Assembly (NCBI GenBank): GCA_946902875.1
Contig: OX336343.1
Coordinates: 968,754 to 1,032,753, forward strand
Direction of reading: 5' to 3'
DNA length: 64,000 nt
DNA from: Nematopogon swammerdamellus
Taxonomy: Eukaryota; Arthropoda; Insecta; Lepidoptera; Adelidae
Shown in pieces: positions 20,333 through 31,735 of this stretch. The notes below the pieces were generated by a model, which ran no database searches, had not been told where the DNA came from, and saw only the letters and a program-made list of their open reading frames with translations. How positions within the stretch are numbered: the stretch's first letter is position 1; every line of letters begins with the position of its first letter. The translations under genes and the position numbers were made by a program.

Positions 20333-21484
20333 CAGGGTGGCCCAGTTATAGTGGTCCAAAAATTTTTTTTAGATGGAGGACATCATGTTGACTCATTTAA
20401 AAAAAACATTAGTTCCGCGAAAATCAATAGTTTAGAAGTTATGATTTTTTTTTTACTTTTTTTTTAATTTCTCTATTTTAGTCACATAAACCGCTCTAGT
20501 TGGATATCTATTCCACAAAATCGAATAAAATTTGGTATGGAAGTAGAGGAGATATGTAGCTAGTACGTAATGAATCGTTTTTAGGTTTACTCCTAGACTG
20601 TACTGTTGTTATAGCCCTTTCAGTGAATTTTTGTTCAGCTTACATTAAAAGTGATTAATTTTTTAAAAATCACTGTGAAAAAAAAAATTTACTACCGAAG
20701 ATTTGCCCATGTCCTTAAAAACTACCTATACATATCACAATTCTCCTGACCAAAAATTGTATTGGTGTTACAATTGTAACATATTCAAAATTAACATCAT
20801 TTTTACAAAGTCAATAAAATAAAAAGTGACGATTACCTTAATTTTTAAAATCATATTTTTTTCAAAACGTTAGTTCCACTACAATTTCACATTATTCACA
20901 AACCTGTCTCTAACAGCGCTAATCTACACATAAAAAAACTGGTTAGTAAGGTTTTTAAAAAATAAGATTTTAAAAATTAAGGTAATCTTCACTTTTTATT
21001 GTAGTGACTTTGTACAAATGATGTTTATTTTGAATATGTTACAATTGTAACACCACTACAATTTTTGGTCTGGAGAATTGTGATATGTATAGGTAGTTTT
21101 TAAGGGCATGGGCAAATATTCTGTAGTACATTTTTTTTCACAGTGATTTTAAAAAAATTGATCAATTTTAATGTAAACTGAACAAAAATTCGCTGAAAGG
21201 GCTATAGCAAAACAGTACAGTCTAGGAGTAAACCTAAAAACGATTCATTACGTACTAGCTACATGTCTCCTCTACTTCCATACCAAATTTTATTCGATTT
21301 TGTGGAATAGATATTCAACTAGAGCGGTTTATGTGACTAAAATAGAGAAATTTAAAAAAAAGTTTAAAAAAATCATAACTTCTAAACTATTGATTTTCGC
21401 GGAACTAATGTTTTTTTTAAATGAGTCAACATGATGTCCTCCATCTAAAAAAATTTTTTGGACCACTATAACTGGGCCACCCTG
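20333..21484. mobile_element. Tc1/mariner-like foldback element, 1152 bp
   Basis: Ends CAGGGTGGCCCAGTTATAGT pair across the whole element (position i with 41817-i), giving arms of more than 500 bp and almost no loop. The flanks are TA on both sides (20331-20332, 21485-21486). It has no transposase. The arms are close but not identical, so the palindrome is old or has been diverging. Confidence 0.85.
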
Positions 21485-21544
21485 TATATATAATACGTTA
21501 TTTCTATCTATGTACTGGGTATTATAAAGTAGGTATTAAACTTA

Positions 21545-21652
21545 AATCAAAGGGAAGCACTGACATGGCACCTAGTTCACCCGGTGTTATGGGCTGACAT
21601 CGCGGATGTTGTAGGTGGTGTAGCCAACCGTGACAGTTTCCATAAAAAAAAA
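21545..21652 (+). mobile_element. SINE-B 3' fragment
   Basis: It runs from GGGAAGCACTGACATGGCAC through the A tail at 21645. Confidence 0.75.
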
Positions 21653-21755
21653 CACTTTCCCGGAGATGAATGTAATACAGTCAGCATTCAAATAGATTAT
21701 TTTCCCACGGCTTTTTCGTACAATGGAGCGACGATTCATAAGCTTTTTTTAAATA

Positions 21756-22027
21756 ATCCGGTATGGGTGGCTGAGTCGGAGGGTCCGACCAGCCAATATC
21801 ACTTCCGAGAAGGTGGTGCCATACCGGAGACTTCCATGGATTGCTGGCTATACTGGACTAGAGGAGAACACAGTCGAGGCTGCTACGCGGCCGTCCTACA
21901 TCCAGTGCGGTGATAGCAACGCAGTCGGCTACAATTTGAGCCTACCACCTAGTAAGGGGCAAGGGAAGGGACCTACCGGACCTCTCGCATGAGAAGTCGA
22001 TGCCCAAACCACTCGGCCACCCGCCGC
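21756..22027 (-). mobile_element. SINE-A copy with internal deletion
   Basis: The body and the A-box end (CCACTCGGCCACCCGCCGC) are present. The B-box and the start of the body are deleted near 21980. Confidence 0.8.
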
Positions 22028-22371
22028 TAACTGGACAAGGCAAGAAGTCGACGAAATGAAGTGTCGGTGTGTAGGCGCGTGTGTGGGCGAGGCGTGTGGG
22101 CGGCCGATCAACGCGAGACGTTAGCCGGAAGAAAGCGCAGCGGGCAGGAAGCCGTCGATTCCGATTCGACTCCGCCTCGCGCGCCCGCCTGCATTGATAC
22201 CTATCAAATCTGAACTCTGACCAATGCATAGGTAATTTGTTTAGAAATCACACGACCTAAATATCATCTATTAATGAAACCATAGATACATTCCAAAATT
22301 CAAACCCATGACGATGCCTTCTACGAGTATCATTCGTCATTCATCACCATTTGACATTTTAAACTTTCTTA
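22028..22371. other. Unassigned stretch
   Basis: 22030-22200 is CG-rich with no convincing ORF on either strand; the remainder is AT-rich. Confidence 0.35.
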
Positions 22372-22596
22372 TCCTCCTTACCTATATTAAAATCCAACGT
22401 CTGCTTTCTGTCTGTCTGAGTGTCTGTCTGTCCGCTTATAACTCGAGAACCACTGAACCGATTTTAATAAAACAAAATTCTACGGATAGCTTGATTCTTC
22501 CCATCAACTATAGGCTACTTACTATCACGCTAAATGGCTTATGAGGTTAGCAGTGAAGTGAAATATGAGAGCGGGCGGAGCCGCGGGCACAGCTAG
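22372..22596 (+). mobile_element. Helitron-like non-autonomous element
   Basis: This is the best-preserved copy. It starts TCCTCCTTACCTATATTAAA and ends at CACAGCTAG followed by T, with the GCGGGCGGAGCCGC hairpin 10 bases before the end. Confidence 0.75.
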
Positions 22597-22789
22597 TATT
22601 ATATAAACAATTTTATCTGGCGACGACAATATTATGTCGAAATATTATAAAAAATATGTGTTTTTGTAATTAAGAATATAAATAATGTATATAAAAATAA
22701 CTAAAAACCAAATATTGGTATAAAAAAGTATTCGTAATTAAAAAAACAAATTCAGTGCTGACTTTGAATGTAAGAGTAGTTAGTTAAAA
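22597..22789. other. AT-rich stretch
   Basis: Nothing was recognised. Confidence 0.5.
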
Positions 22790-23092
22790 AATTGGTCAAG
22801 TGCGAGTTTTACTCGCGCACGGAGGGTTCCGTAGATCCGCTATACCATACCTGTCAAAAAACCGTATTCGTCTATATTTTGTCTTCCTATGTATAATGAA
22901 AAAAATATAAACACCTGTGGCGCCTTCTATTATTCAGAAGCGTGAATATGTTCTAATAGATTCTTAGCACGTTTATTGTATGGGGACCCTTAATTTTTTT
23001 ATTTGTGTTTTTTTTATTATTTGTTTGCACACCCGCCATAATAACACACATTCTGTGAAAATTTCAACCGGCTACCTAACACGATTCAAGCA
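22790..23092 (+). repeat. Repeat C copy, interrupted by SINE-A
   Basis: The start (TGGTCAAGTGCGAGTTTTAC) and the CTGTGAAAATTTCAACCGGC motif are present. A SINE-A follows at 23093. Confidence 0.75.
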
Positions 23093-23443
23093 CAAGCTCC
23101 AACCTATCAATATCACCTCCGAGAAGGTAGGTGCCATACCGGGTACGCTCTTTGGATTGCTGGCTATACTGGAATTGAGGAGAACACAGGCGAGACTGTT
23201 ATGCGGACATCTTACATCCAGTACGGTGGTATCAACGCAGTCGTCTACAATTTGAGCCTACCACCTATGTATTAAGGGGCAAGGGAAGGGACCTACAGTT
23301 TTACATCTGTTTCGAACGGTGAAGCAGCAGGTTTAGGTAAATTTTTCCTAAAGAAAAATCTCATTGGTACACGCCGACAGGATTCGAACCTCGGACCACT
23401 CGCAAGATAAGCCGATGCTCAGAACACTCGGCCACCCGCCGCG
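23093..23443 (-). mobile_element. SINE-A copy
   Basis: B-box (reverse) GGATTCGAACC at about 23380 and A-box end CGGCCACCCGCCGC at about 23440. A 10-base insertion lies near 23270. Confidence 0.85.
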
Positions 23444-23620
23444 CAAATAATGAAAGTAAAAAGTATAAGTTAAATAGTTTTACTATTCCTGATGTCGGCA
23501 GTGAAAAATAATACTAAAAAATCCTCCAAAATTTTTAATAGTAAATAAAGGCTGGAGGATAGTGTTACGTTTCGTGTCCCTGCTTCGCCCTAAAAAAAAT
23601 TTCTTTTAATATTATCATCC

Positions 23621-23980
23621 GGTTAGCCTCGGTAGCTCAGTGTGCGGTCGGTCGACTGTTGTTAAGCACACCTGGGCGCGGTCAGTACTTGGATGGGTGA
23701 CCGCTCGACCGTTGGAGGCTGACCGCTCGACCGTTGGAGGCTGACCGTGGTTCAGATTGCACGAAAAACTGTAGGCACCTTCCCTTCTTACCTTACTAGG
23801 TGGTAGAGCTTATCCCGCCCGGGTTTATACCACCGCACTGAATGAAAGGTCGAAACGGCTATGTAAATAGTTCGTGTTTTCCGTTCAATTCAGTGTTGCC
23901 GACATGAAATGAAGGGGAGCACTGACATGGCACCTATTTCACCCGGTGTTATGGGCTGACATCACGGATGTTGTAGGCGA
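23621..23980 (+). mobile_element. SINE-B copy with tandem duplication in the head
   Basis: The A-box and the 5S-like block GGGCGCGGTCAGTACTTGGA (exact) are present. The segment GACCGCTCGACCGTTGGAGG is repeated directly twice at about 23699-23745. The 3' end is lost at 23980. Confidence 0.88.
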
Positions 23981-24238
23981 TTTACTGTCCACTGTAACTA
24001 GGTATTTATTATATTTATCTTTTATTATTTATATTATCATGCACACCCTCATACAGCCTACATACATACACATCACATGCACACATACATGTACACAAAA
24101 CACGTACACAACACACGCACACACCCCACATATCCTCCCCTCTATCACTCACACACGGCTCACAAACTAGAATAAGTATTCAAATATAAATTAGATTTAA
24201 ATAATATCATAAATATAGGTATTTATGTAGATACCCGA
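23981..24238. other. CA-rich microsatellite and AT-rich stretch
   Basis: An imperfect (CA)n/(ACACAT)n tract spans about 24060-24160. Confidence 0.7.
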
Positions 24239-25155
24239 CAGTGGCGGCTGGTGACTTCAGTGACCGGTAGTGCGCTAAGTACCTACCTACTTAAAAACCA
24301 AATTCCCAACACATTTCCGTCATGTTATTTTAAGATGGGGCGGGACTTCCGAATTTTTTAAACGCCTGCGTTTTATTATGTAAGTACGTACCTAGTATGA
24401 ATATTCTCAAGACACTCAATGAGTTGCAAAAAACAAGAAAAAAAATCCAAACAAGTTTTTTAACTTATTTTTAGTACCTTTATGAATACACCCCATAGAC
24501 CACAACACTACTGCAGCTTTCAAAAAGAAAACAGTGATTGTAAAGCCTTACCTTTAACCCACCTGATCTGAGCCTTTAACCAACGCTTAGGCAAATATCG
24601 GCACCACTTAATTCACAGTATCACGTGACAGAAAGCACAAAACCTAACCATATTCCATTTTAAATATTCGTGTGCTAACGGGTATGTGACAACACAATGA
24701 CAGCGCGCTGACTCCAGGTAGACGGCAAAGAGTTTGTGAGACGGACTCGTGCAAAACGAATCGCTCGCGACGCGACGTGTCGCACGCGCGGGTATTCACG
24801 ATATAGCGTCCTTGTTTGGCGCTCGTGCGCCGCACGCAGAACTCCTTTCGGCCCGTACTGTTTCTATGAAGTATCTTCTGTCTCACGCGCCAGCGGTGTT
24901 TTGCCGATCCCCATACATTTAGTATGGGAGACCCGCGTGAGATTTATATTCCGCACGGCGCGCGCGTTTACTCGCAAAAACGTGCCTTGTGATCTATAAA
25001 ATAAGGTCGAATTCACATTCGTATTTATTTGGAGTACGATCTTTATGGTTTTAATGTGGTATGTTGTAAGGTATTATTTATTTTGAGTGAAGTGAAGACT
25101 TCTCGTGGTATGGTAGTGCGGCGCAGGAGCGCACTTTAGGACCAGCCGCCGCCAG
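24239..25155. mobile_element. Possible hAT-like element
   Basis: CAGTGGCGGCTGGT at 24239 is a typical hAT end, and ACCAGCCGCCGCCAG at 25141-25155 is its near reverse complement, each with an inner GTGCGC/GCGCAC. No 8-bp duplication was found. The middle (24700-24990) is CG-rich and encodes nothing recognisable. Confidence 0.35.
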
Positions 25156-25439
25156 TAGAATGTAAACAAAAGTGGCTTGACCAAGCAATGTCGCCTATGA
25201 AACAGCCTTAGAGCCAGTTTAGGCGATAGTTTTTAATGAATACACGATCTCGCGGGCACATTATTGTTACTATCCTCATGCATTTTCTTTATGTAATCCT
25301 GTAACCTATTTATTATGTGCCTAACTAATAAACACTTTTTGATTTTGATTTTGATTTGATATAGCCAACAGATTCAATAAAAAAAAATCTGCAAATTGTT
25401 ATGAAAAGAAAAAAACATTACCCTCCTTTTTGCTTTGCA

Positions 25440-25790
25440 TACATACATACATCACACGCTTTATCCCGACAATCAGGGTAAGCAGAGTAATCAGTGTTGT
25501 GCTATAAGGACTTTTGTAAATTACAGCACAGCACCGACCACCACATTTAGCACAGTATACGGACAAGACAACTATCAAGTAGCAGTAAGGCACGAAGAAC
25601 ACACCTGCTGCATGACTAGACTAGGTGGAAGGACCGCGCCAAGGTGAGAGGTGGCTACCCTGTCGCCCTTTAGCGCGGCATCTTGTCCTTATCCCTTAGT
25701 CGCCTTTTACGACATGCACGGGGAGAGATGCAGTGGGACTATTCTTTTTAACTACCGGCACCATACGGTACGGTACGGTACGGTTTGCTT
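25440..25790 (+). repeat. Repeat F copy
   Basis: It is preceded by (CATA)n and runs from TATCCCGACAATCAGGGTAA to a CATACGGTACGGTACGGTAC end with local GGTAC reiteration. Confidence 0.75.
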
Positions 25791-26188
25791 TGCGTAGTCG
25801 GGTAAAAAAGAAAACAGTTGCCGCCCCCTAAACTCGCGACCCCATTAGGTCCGCCAGTGTCAACTAGCGAATGTTCTTACGTTTTGACAGTTATGTGGTT
25901 ACCGTTAAAGTATCTGAGAGCAGTAAACATGACTACTGCCAGCCAGCCTGCAGGCAACGAACTCCTTGCATGCCTACATTATCAAGAGGCGGAAAACATT
26001 TGGAGATTAAAACTAACAATTATTATGACGCGACTTCACAATAACAAGACATTTATGATCCGCGCAACGGGACTGTGACAGCAACGGGATATGCCAATAA
26101 AGTTTAATTTTAATGTGTGGCAATAAAAAAATAAAATTATTAGATTAATTTTTTTTGTTAAATTATGATAATTGATAAATGATATGAA
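25791..26188. other. Unassigned stretch
   Basis: An 86-codon ORF at 25818-26078 (plus) has no recognisable domain. Confidence 0.35.
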
Positions 26189-26380
26189 CTGATACCACCG
26201 CACTGAACGAAAGGTCGGTCGAAACGGATATGTAAATAGTTTGTGTTTTCCGTCCAGTTCAGTGTAGCCGGCACGACTGAAGGGAAGCACTGACGTGGCA
26301 CCAAGTTCACCAGGTGTTATGGGCTGACATCACGGATGTTGTAGGTGATGTAGCCAACCGTGTCAGTTACCATAAAAAAA
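26189..26380 (+). mobile_element. SINE-B, 5'-truncated
   Basis: It starts in the body at GATACCACCGCACTGAACGA and keeps the A tail (26371-26381). Confidence 0.8.
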
Positions 26381-26404
26381 AAATTGAGTTCAAATGTAAT
26401 GTTA

Positions 26405-26700
26405 ATAAAAAAACCGGCCAAGTGCGAGTCGGACTCGCGCGCCGAGGGTTCCGTATCACAACTTAATTGGGCGGTTTATATTATTTGTTCTATTACTTCA
26501 GAGTTTACACTATGATCACACCAAGTTTGACGCTTGTATGTATGTATCTATGTAAAGATCTATAGAGAAAAACCTTCTTGTATGGGGATGGTGACCCCCC
26601 TTAAAATAATGATTTTTTGTTTTTGTTTTTTGGCATATCCGCCACAATAATACATATAATAATTCAAAAGTTAGGTATATGGATACGGAACCCTAAAATC
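26405..26700 (+). repeat. Repeat C copy
   Basis: It contains CCGGCCAAGTGCGAGTCGGA, CCGAGGGTTCCGTATC and the end ATGGATACGGAACCCTAAAA. Confidence 0.75.
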
Positions 26701-26777
26701 CACGTCAATTAATAAATTAAGATCGCTATAATTTGATTATAGTTTAATTAAAAAGTAATGACATTCGTGCTCTTTTT

Positions 26778-27322
26778 TACCGACTTCAAAAAAAGGAGGG
26801 TTATCAATTCGACATGTATGTATGTAATATCCAAGGGTTTTCTTGGTAATATCGTTGGAATTGCACAATGTTCGTATATATGTTAGTCTTTGTGGGCTGC
26901 TAAACAGGTGTGCCAAATTTCATAACTGGTATGTATGCTTGTATGTATGTATGTAGTCCACGAATTTCTCGGAAACTAGAAATCGAATTGCCATAATACT
27001 TAGGGAATAGTGCAAGTTTAATCAAAATCGCTTCAGCATTTTCAAGATTTGGACTGTTTAAAAACTTCGTCGGTTTAACGCCCAATTCTACGCAGATTTT
27101 GTGTGATATAACTAAAAAGAGTGAAATAAAAAACTGTTTTGAAATAACATTGAACCGACTTCTAAAAAAGAACTAGAAATTAAAAGTGTTAAATAATACC
27201 TATTTTGTATCATATTCGGACCCTTGAGCTTTTTATTTGTACCGCCTTCAACTCAAGGGTCCGAATATGAATAAAATAACACTTTTAAGTTCTAGTTGTT
27301 TTTTGGAAGTCGGTTCAATGTT
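26778..27322 (+). repeat. Repeat E copy with terminal hairpin
   Basis: It begins ACCGACTTCAAAAAAAGGAG. The terminal hairpin (27146-27322) pairs AACATTGAACCGACTTC with GAAGTCGGTTCAATGTT and TCGGACCCTTGAG with CTCAAGGGTCCGA. Confidence 0.75.
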
Positions 27323-27620
27323 TTATGGAAACTGACACGGTTGTTTACATCTGAACCGGACGGAAAACACGAACTATTTACATAGCCGTTTCAGCCGACC
27401 TTTCATTCAGTGCGGTGGTATCAACCCGGGCGGGCTAAATAAACCCTGCCACCTAGTAGGTACTTAAGGTAAGAAGGGGACTCCCTGTATTACGTGGAAT
27501 CCGAACCACGGTCAGCCTCCAACGGTCGACTGGGCACCCATCCAAGTACTGTCTGCACCCAGGTGTGCTTATTATCACGACAGACGGTCGAGCGACCGCA
27601 CCACTGAGCTACCGAGGTTC
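27321..27620 (-). mobile_element. SINE-B copy with internal deletion
   Basis: About 90 bp near the 3' end are missing (27348/27349). The head is complete, including the A-box and 5S-like block. Confidence 0.82.
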
Positions 27621-27944
27621 ATTTGTGTCACGCTATGTCACTAGAATCGTGAAATGTGTCTAGTAGAATTTATTGAAACGAGTTTAACCTCGCCAGAGTG
27701 CCCCGTCTTAGAATTGAAAAAAAAAAACACTATTCATAAGATTTCCCACAAGTTGTGAAAATTATTATACAGTTTTTCTCGCTTGTAACTGAGTATGATC
27801 GATTTCTCGTAGATTCACACTCGGTTGACTGCCGCGTTGCTTGCTGAGGTGCCGCCATGGAAAATGCGTTTACTTACATTATTCAGTTATTTGTGGAGCA
27901 TCTGGTATATATTAGCAAATATTAACGAACTAAGCAAGTTCTTA
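27621..27944. other. Unassigned stretch
   Basis: Nothing was recognised. Confidence 0.4.
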
Positions 27945-28302
27945 GTGTTCCGTATCCGTCGTACCGGACCCTATTACTAAGCCTACGCCGCGCCGTCTGT
28001 CTGTCTGTCTGGCTGTCCGAGGGCTGTATCTCTTGAACCGTAATAGTTAGCCCTGTTCTTGGTTAGCCCGTTGAAATGTTCACAGAATATATGTTATTAT
28101 GGCCGATATAACAACAAATAATAAAAATAAGAAAAAGTAAAATTCACGAGGTCCCCATAGAAGAAACTAAAAAGTGTATGCGCGCCATCTACCGAAAAGA
28201 GTATGAAGCATTTTAACTAATACATAGATAGCGTGAGTGGCGCTGACCATGACATGGCGATACGGAACGCTCGGTGCGCGAGTCCGACTCGCACTTGGCC
28301 GG
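27945..28302 (-). repeat. Repeat C copy, near full length
   Basis: It matches 3846-4228 and has CCTACGCCGCGCCGTCTGTC, which shows the CGGCG site that is the insertion target at 29804. Confidence 0.8.
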
Positions 28303-28506
28303 TTTTTTATGGAATCTGACACGGTTGGCTACAACACCTACTAAATCCGTGTTGTCAGCCCATAACACCTTGGTGAACTAGATGCCATGTCAGTGCTTCC
28401 CTTCGGTCACGCCGGCTACACGGAACTGGACAGAAAACACAAACTATTTAAATATACGTTTTAACGGACCTTTCATTCAGTGCGGTTGTACCGACCCGGG
28501 CGATCA
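28303..28506 (-). mobile_element. SINE-B, head missing
   Basis: The body and A tail are present, ending in the CCGACCCGGGCG region. Confidence 0.78.
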
Positions 28507-29132
28507 GGAACTATATTTTCTCGACTTGATATAATTTTAAGTTCTCGAATCGAAATAATTATAATTTTTATTCAAATGTCTATCTCCTTCAAAAAGTCGC
28601 ACGAACTCACCAGCCAAAGTAGGTAACCAGCGGATTTCCACTTACATAAAGATAAAAAAATTATGTAATTGATTTAAATAAAACTGCCTGCAAGATTCAG
28701 AAAAAAATTCAATTGTGTATTTACAACTGGTGCACAGTCATCAATAGTATTCTCAGAGGAACAGATATAATCAGACTGGAAAAATTAAATTTGCCACCAA
28801 TGCAAAGATAAACTACAAAGGCGCCAAATGATTTATTCCGCGATAGAAACGATATATGTAGACACATGTAATAATCACTACGCAATTGGCGCGCGTTTAT
28901 CACGTACACGCCTTCTCATCAAATTATCCAAATGAAAGGGGCTTCGTGCCGGCTCCCCTCCGGCAAGATCTTATCGGCCCGTCCCTTCGGCGCCCTGCCC
29001 TGTCTCGCTCGCGTCCAGTCCCGCCGCGTGTCTCCTGCTGTCCTGACAGTCTGGTATTTCTGGACGTCTATAAACAAAAAACGTAAATCAAAACAAAATG
29101 ATAGAAAAGAAGTTTGTCCTGACAGTCTAGAT
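28507..29132. other. Unassigned stretch with CG-rich patch
   Basis: It is AT-rich to 28900, then a CG-rich patch at 28940-29050. TGTCCTGACAGTCT occurs at about 29039-29052 and 29115-29128, flanking an A-rich 62-bp segment, like a small retroposed insert. Confidence 0.35.
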
Positions 29133-29398
29133 CAGCCATACTCAAAGTGTGCTCCACGGAGCCTCTATGGGGGCTCCGCGAGAATACGAGAAAATAAAAA
29201 ATACACCTCTCCTCTCTGGCTCGATTCAGCTGGATCCCTTAGATATTTAATTATTGTTTTTCTTTTATTATAATATTTACATTGTAATATGATTATTAAT
29301 ACAGAATGCAAAAAACTAAATTTTGTTTATCTTAGGGCTCCGTCAAATATTTCGCTTTCTAAAAGGGTTCCGTCACCAAAAAAGTTTGAGAACCGCTG
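29133..29398. mobile_element. hAT-like MITE, 266 bp, 8-bp duplication GTCTAGAT
   Basis: The ends are CAGCCATACTCAAAGTGTG and GTTTGAGAACCGCTG, imperfect inverted repeats of the hAT type (CAG...CTG). GTCTAGAT flanks both sides exactly (29125-29132, 29399-29406). It has no coding capacity. Confidence 0.85.
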
Positions 29399-29406
29399 GT
29401 CTAGAT

Positions 29407-29520
29407 CAGCGGCGTCCAACCGGTGTAGTACGCGGCCGGCACGCAGCCTTATTTTTAGGCGCCCGCACACAGACGTTCCAATAAACATAAACATTGAAAT
29501 AATACCGCGAGAAAAATTAT
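29407..29520 (+). mobile_element. hAT-like end, partial
   Basis: CAGCGGCGTCCAACCGGTGT starts immediately after the duplication of the neighbouring MITE. It looks like one end of another hAT element; the other end was not found. Confidence 0.4.
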
Positions 29521-29561
29521 AAAAAATAAATTTAGAAATACGTTGACTTCAGAACATGTTA

Positions 29562-29808
29562 AAAACCGGCCAAGTGCGAGTCGGACTCGCGCACCAAGGT
29601 TTCCGCACCACAAAAAAAAAAACTTAAAAAAACACGTTTCTTGTATGGGGTTAATTTTTGACCTTATCTATACTTTATTATTTGTTGTTATATCCGCCAT
29701 AATAACACATATTCTGTGAAAATTTCAACGGGCTACCTATTACGGTTCAAGAGATGAAGAGATACAGCCCTCGGACAGACGGACGGACAGACAGACGGGG
29801 GCACGGCG
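29562..29808 (+). repeat. Repeat C, left part (split by the Transib-like element)
   Basis: It runs from CCGGCCAAGTGCGAGTCGGA to CGGCG. The right part continues at 32945 with CGGCGTAGGCTTAGTAATAG. Confidence 0.82.
29804..29808. repeat. Target-site duplication CGGCG (left)
   Basis: An identical CGGCG lies at 32945-32949. The empty site is seen in other repeat C copies. Confidence 0.85.
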
Positions 29809-31297
29809 CACTCTGGTTCGATACCTACCAAACGTGGACACGTACACTTTTTTTCGAATTTCGAATTTTTTTTTGCAGAATCTTATATGTCGGCTAAATA
29901 CAAGCTGCTTTTATTCTTTCGTGATTTTCTATAAAGTTGACGGTTACGGAGATAATCGACCGAATCTGATTTCGTTGTATGGAGATAGACACTTTTTATT
30001 ATATTTCTCGAAATGTTAAAAATTGTTAGAGTGGTGAGTTACATAAACGTATTCTACACATGAGCCCCGACACGACTGTAAAAAAAACTCATCCCGCTAC
30101 GTCCCGCTTTTCGTTTTATTTACATTTTAATTTTTTTCTTGCTTATTTTAAAAATAAAAATAAAACACCATAGTGTGCCTACGTTACCAAACGAGTAATC
30201 CATTTGCAAGAGTCAATGCTTACCTTTAAAGTTTAATAAACAAAATAAGTAAATTTTGAGTCAAACTATAAAAATAAAGCATTCTGTAAACCCAATTTTT
30301 CGAGCAAAAAAGTGGTAATAATGTGCATATTACTTGTATTTTGTATTCTATTGTAACAAAATCTACTAGAAATATTGAAACGTACAACACAATGTACTTT
30401 CCATGGATTTTTATAACGAAACAATACCTACTACACGAAAACAAATCGTATAAAACGTAAAAACTTTTAAAAATAATTAATTATCCAGAATCATTCGTTT
30501 ATTTCGTATCTATCCTTAAAACTGATGCATGCCTGAGTATGCCGATACACGAAATGAATACACAGACGCGTAATAATTTATGTAGTTACATCTATCCTCA
30601 AAACTGTGGCATGCCTGAGTATGTCGATACTCTATAAAATTCTGATATTACATTATATTTACTCATTACGTTTGTATCAAATTTCTTAATTCATTATATC
30701 AAAACAGCTACAGGTCCGGGGCCTTCACTGGAGGAATTATTGTTGTCGATATGTATATTCAGACCACTAGAAATAATAATCAGAATAGTAGATAGTCTTT
30801 GAATACCTGTAATGTCTGAACTTAATGTGGGATTATCGAAAAAGCGCCGAGACGTATTTCCGTCGTTTGTCGTCCCTGATCCCTGTTTCACAAAGTCAAT
30901 CAAAAAGTCAAAAAGTCAAAAACAAACACTGCGAAAGTACTGCCAGAAGAGGTTCGATCCCTCTTGATCTCACCACTTGGGGAAAAAGAAATTCAAGAAG
31001 TAAAATTTATTGATCTAAGTTCACAACCTGATGTGCTAGATTGTTTTGAGTTTGTATAATTTGGTATCTCACCTATTCCTTTTTCCTTTATCTCAGAAGC
31101 CGCCTTATTCCTGCAATGATTGCTCTCTTTGCAACATCCTTTCCCTTTATCAATCCCTTCATCCTGATGGGGAGGAAGTAGCAAGCTTTCCCGAAGAGTA
31201 TACGTTCATACTCGAGCCCTCCCAGTGAGCAGCAGTTGTAAGTTATATAAACTGCGAAACTGATTGCTACACTGCATGCATTCTAAAGAAAGAAACT

Positions 31298-31735
31298 CAT
31301 ACATACATACATACATACATACACACATACATAACACACGCTGTATCCCGACAATCAGGGTAAGAAGAGTAATCGGTGTTGTGCTATAAGGACTCTGGTA
31401 AATTACAGCACAACACCGACCACCACGCTTAGCACAGTATACGGACAAGATAGAACAAATTGTGACAAGTTCGAGCGCAGTCTAACTGCCGTATGAATGA
31501 TCAATAAACAATACAATACAATACAATACAACTATCAAGCAGCAAGTAAGGCACGAAGAACCCACATGCTGAATGACTAGGTGGAAGGACTGAGCCAAGG
31601 TGAGAAGTGGCTAGCCTGTCGCCCTTTAGCGCAGTATCTTGTCCAGTATGTTATTCCTTAGTCGCCTCTTACGACATGCACGGGGAGAGATGCAGTTGGG
31701 CTATTCTTTTTAAGTACCGGCCCCACACGGTACTC
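31298..31735 (+). repeat. Repeat F copy with nested insertion
   Basis: An (ATAC)n run (31298-31333) precedes it. F is interrupted at about 31452-31535 by a LINE tail with AAATTGTGACAAGTTCGAG and a (CAATA)n end, after which F resumes at AACTATCAAGCAGCAAGTAA. Confidence 0.75.
31452..31535 (+). mobile_element. LINE 3'-tail insertion with (CAATA)n end
   Basis: It matches the tail at 55315-55372 (TGTGACAAGTTCGAG, TGAATGATYAATAAACAATA). It sits in repeat F and was dated after it by nesting. Confidence 0.65.

Noticed and set aside
23660..23710. A 5S rRNA gene
   Set aside because: Only the internal control region is similar; the 5' and 3' thirds of 5S rRNA are missing and the sequence runs into a SINE body.
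24736..24999. Arg-rich ORF in a CG-rich patch as a gene
   Set aside because: It has an overlapping antisense ORF, no domain, and lies inside a possible hAT-like element.
29834..30019. 61-aa ORF in the Transib-like left arm, mirrored in the right arm, as a conserved gene
   Set aside because: Its conservation between arms is explained by the arms being inverted copies; it has no transposase or other motif.
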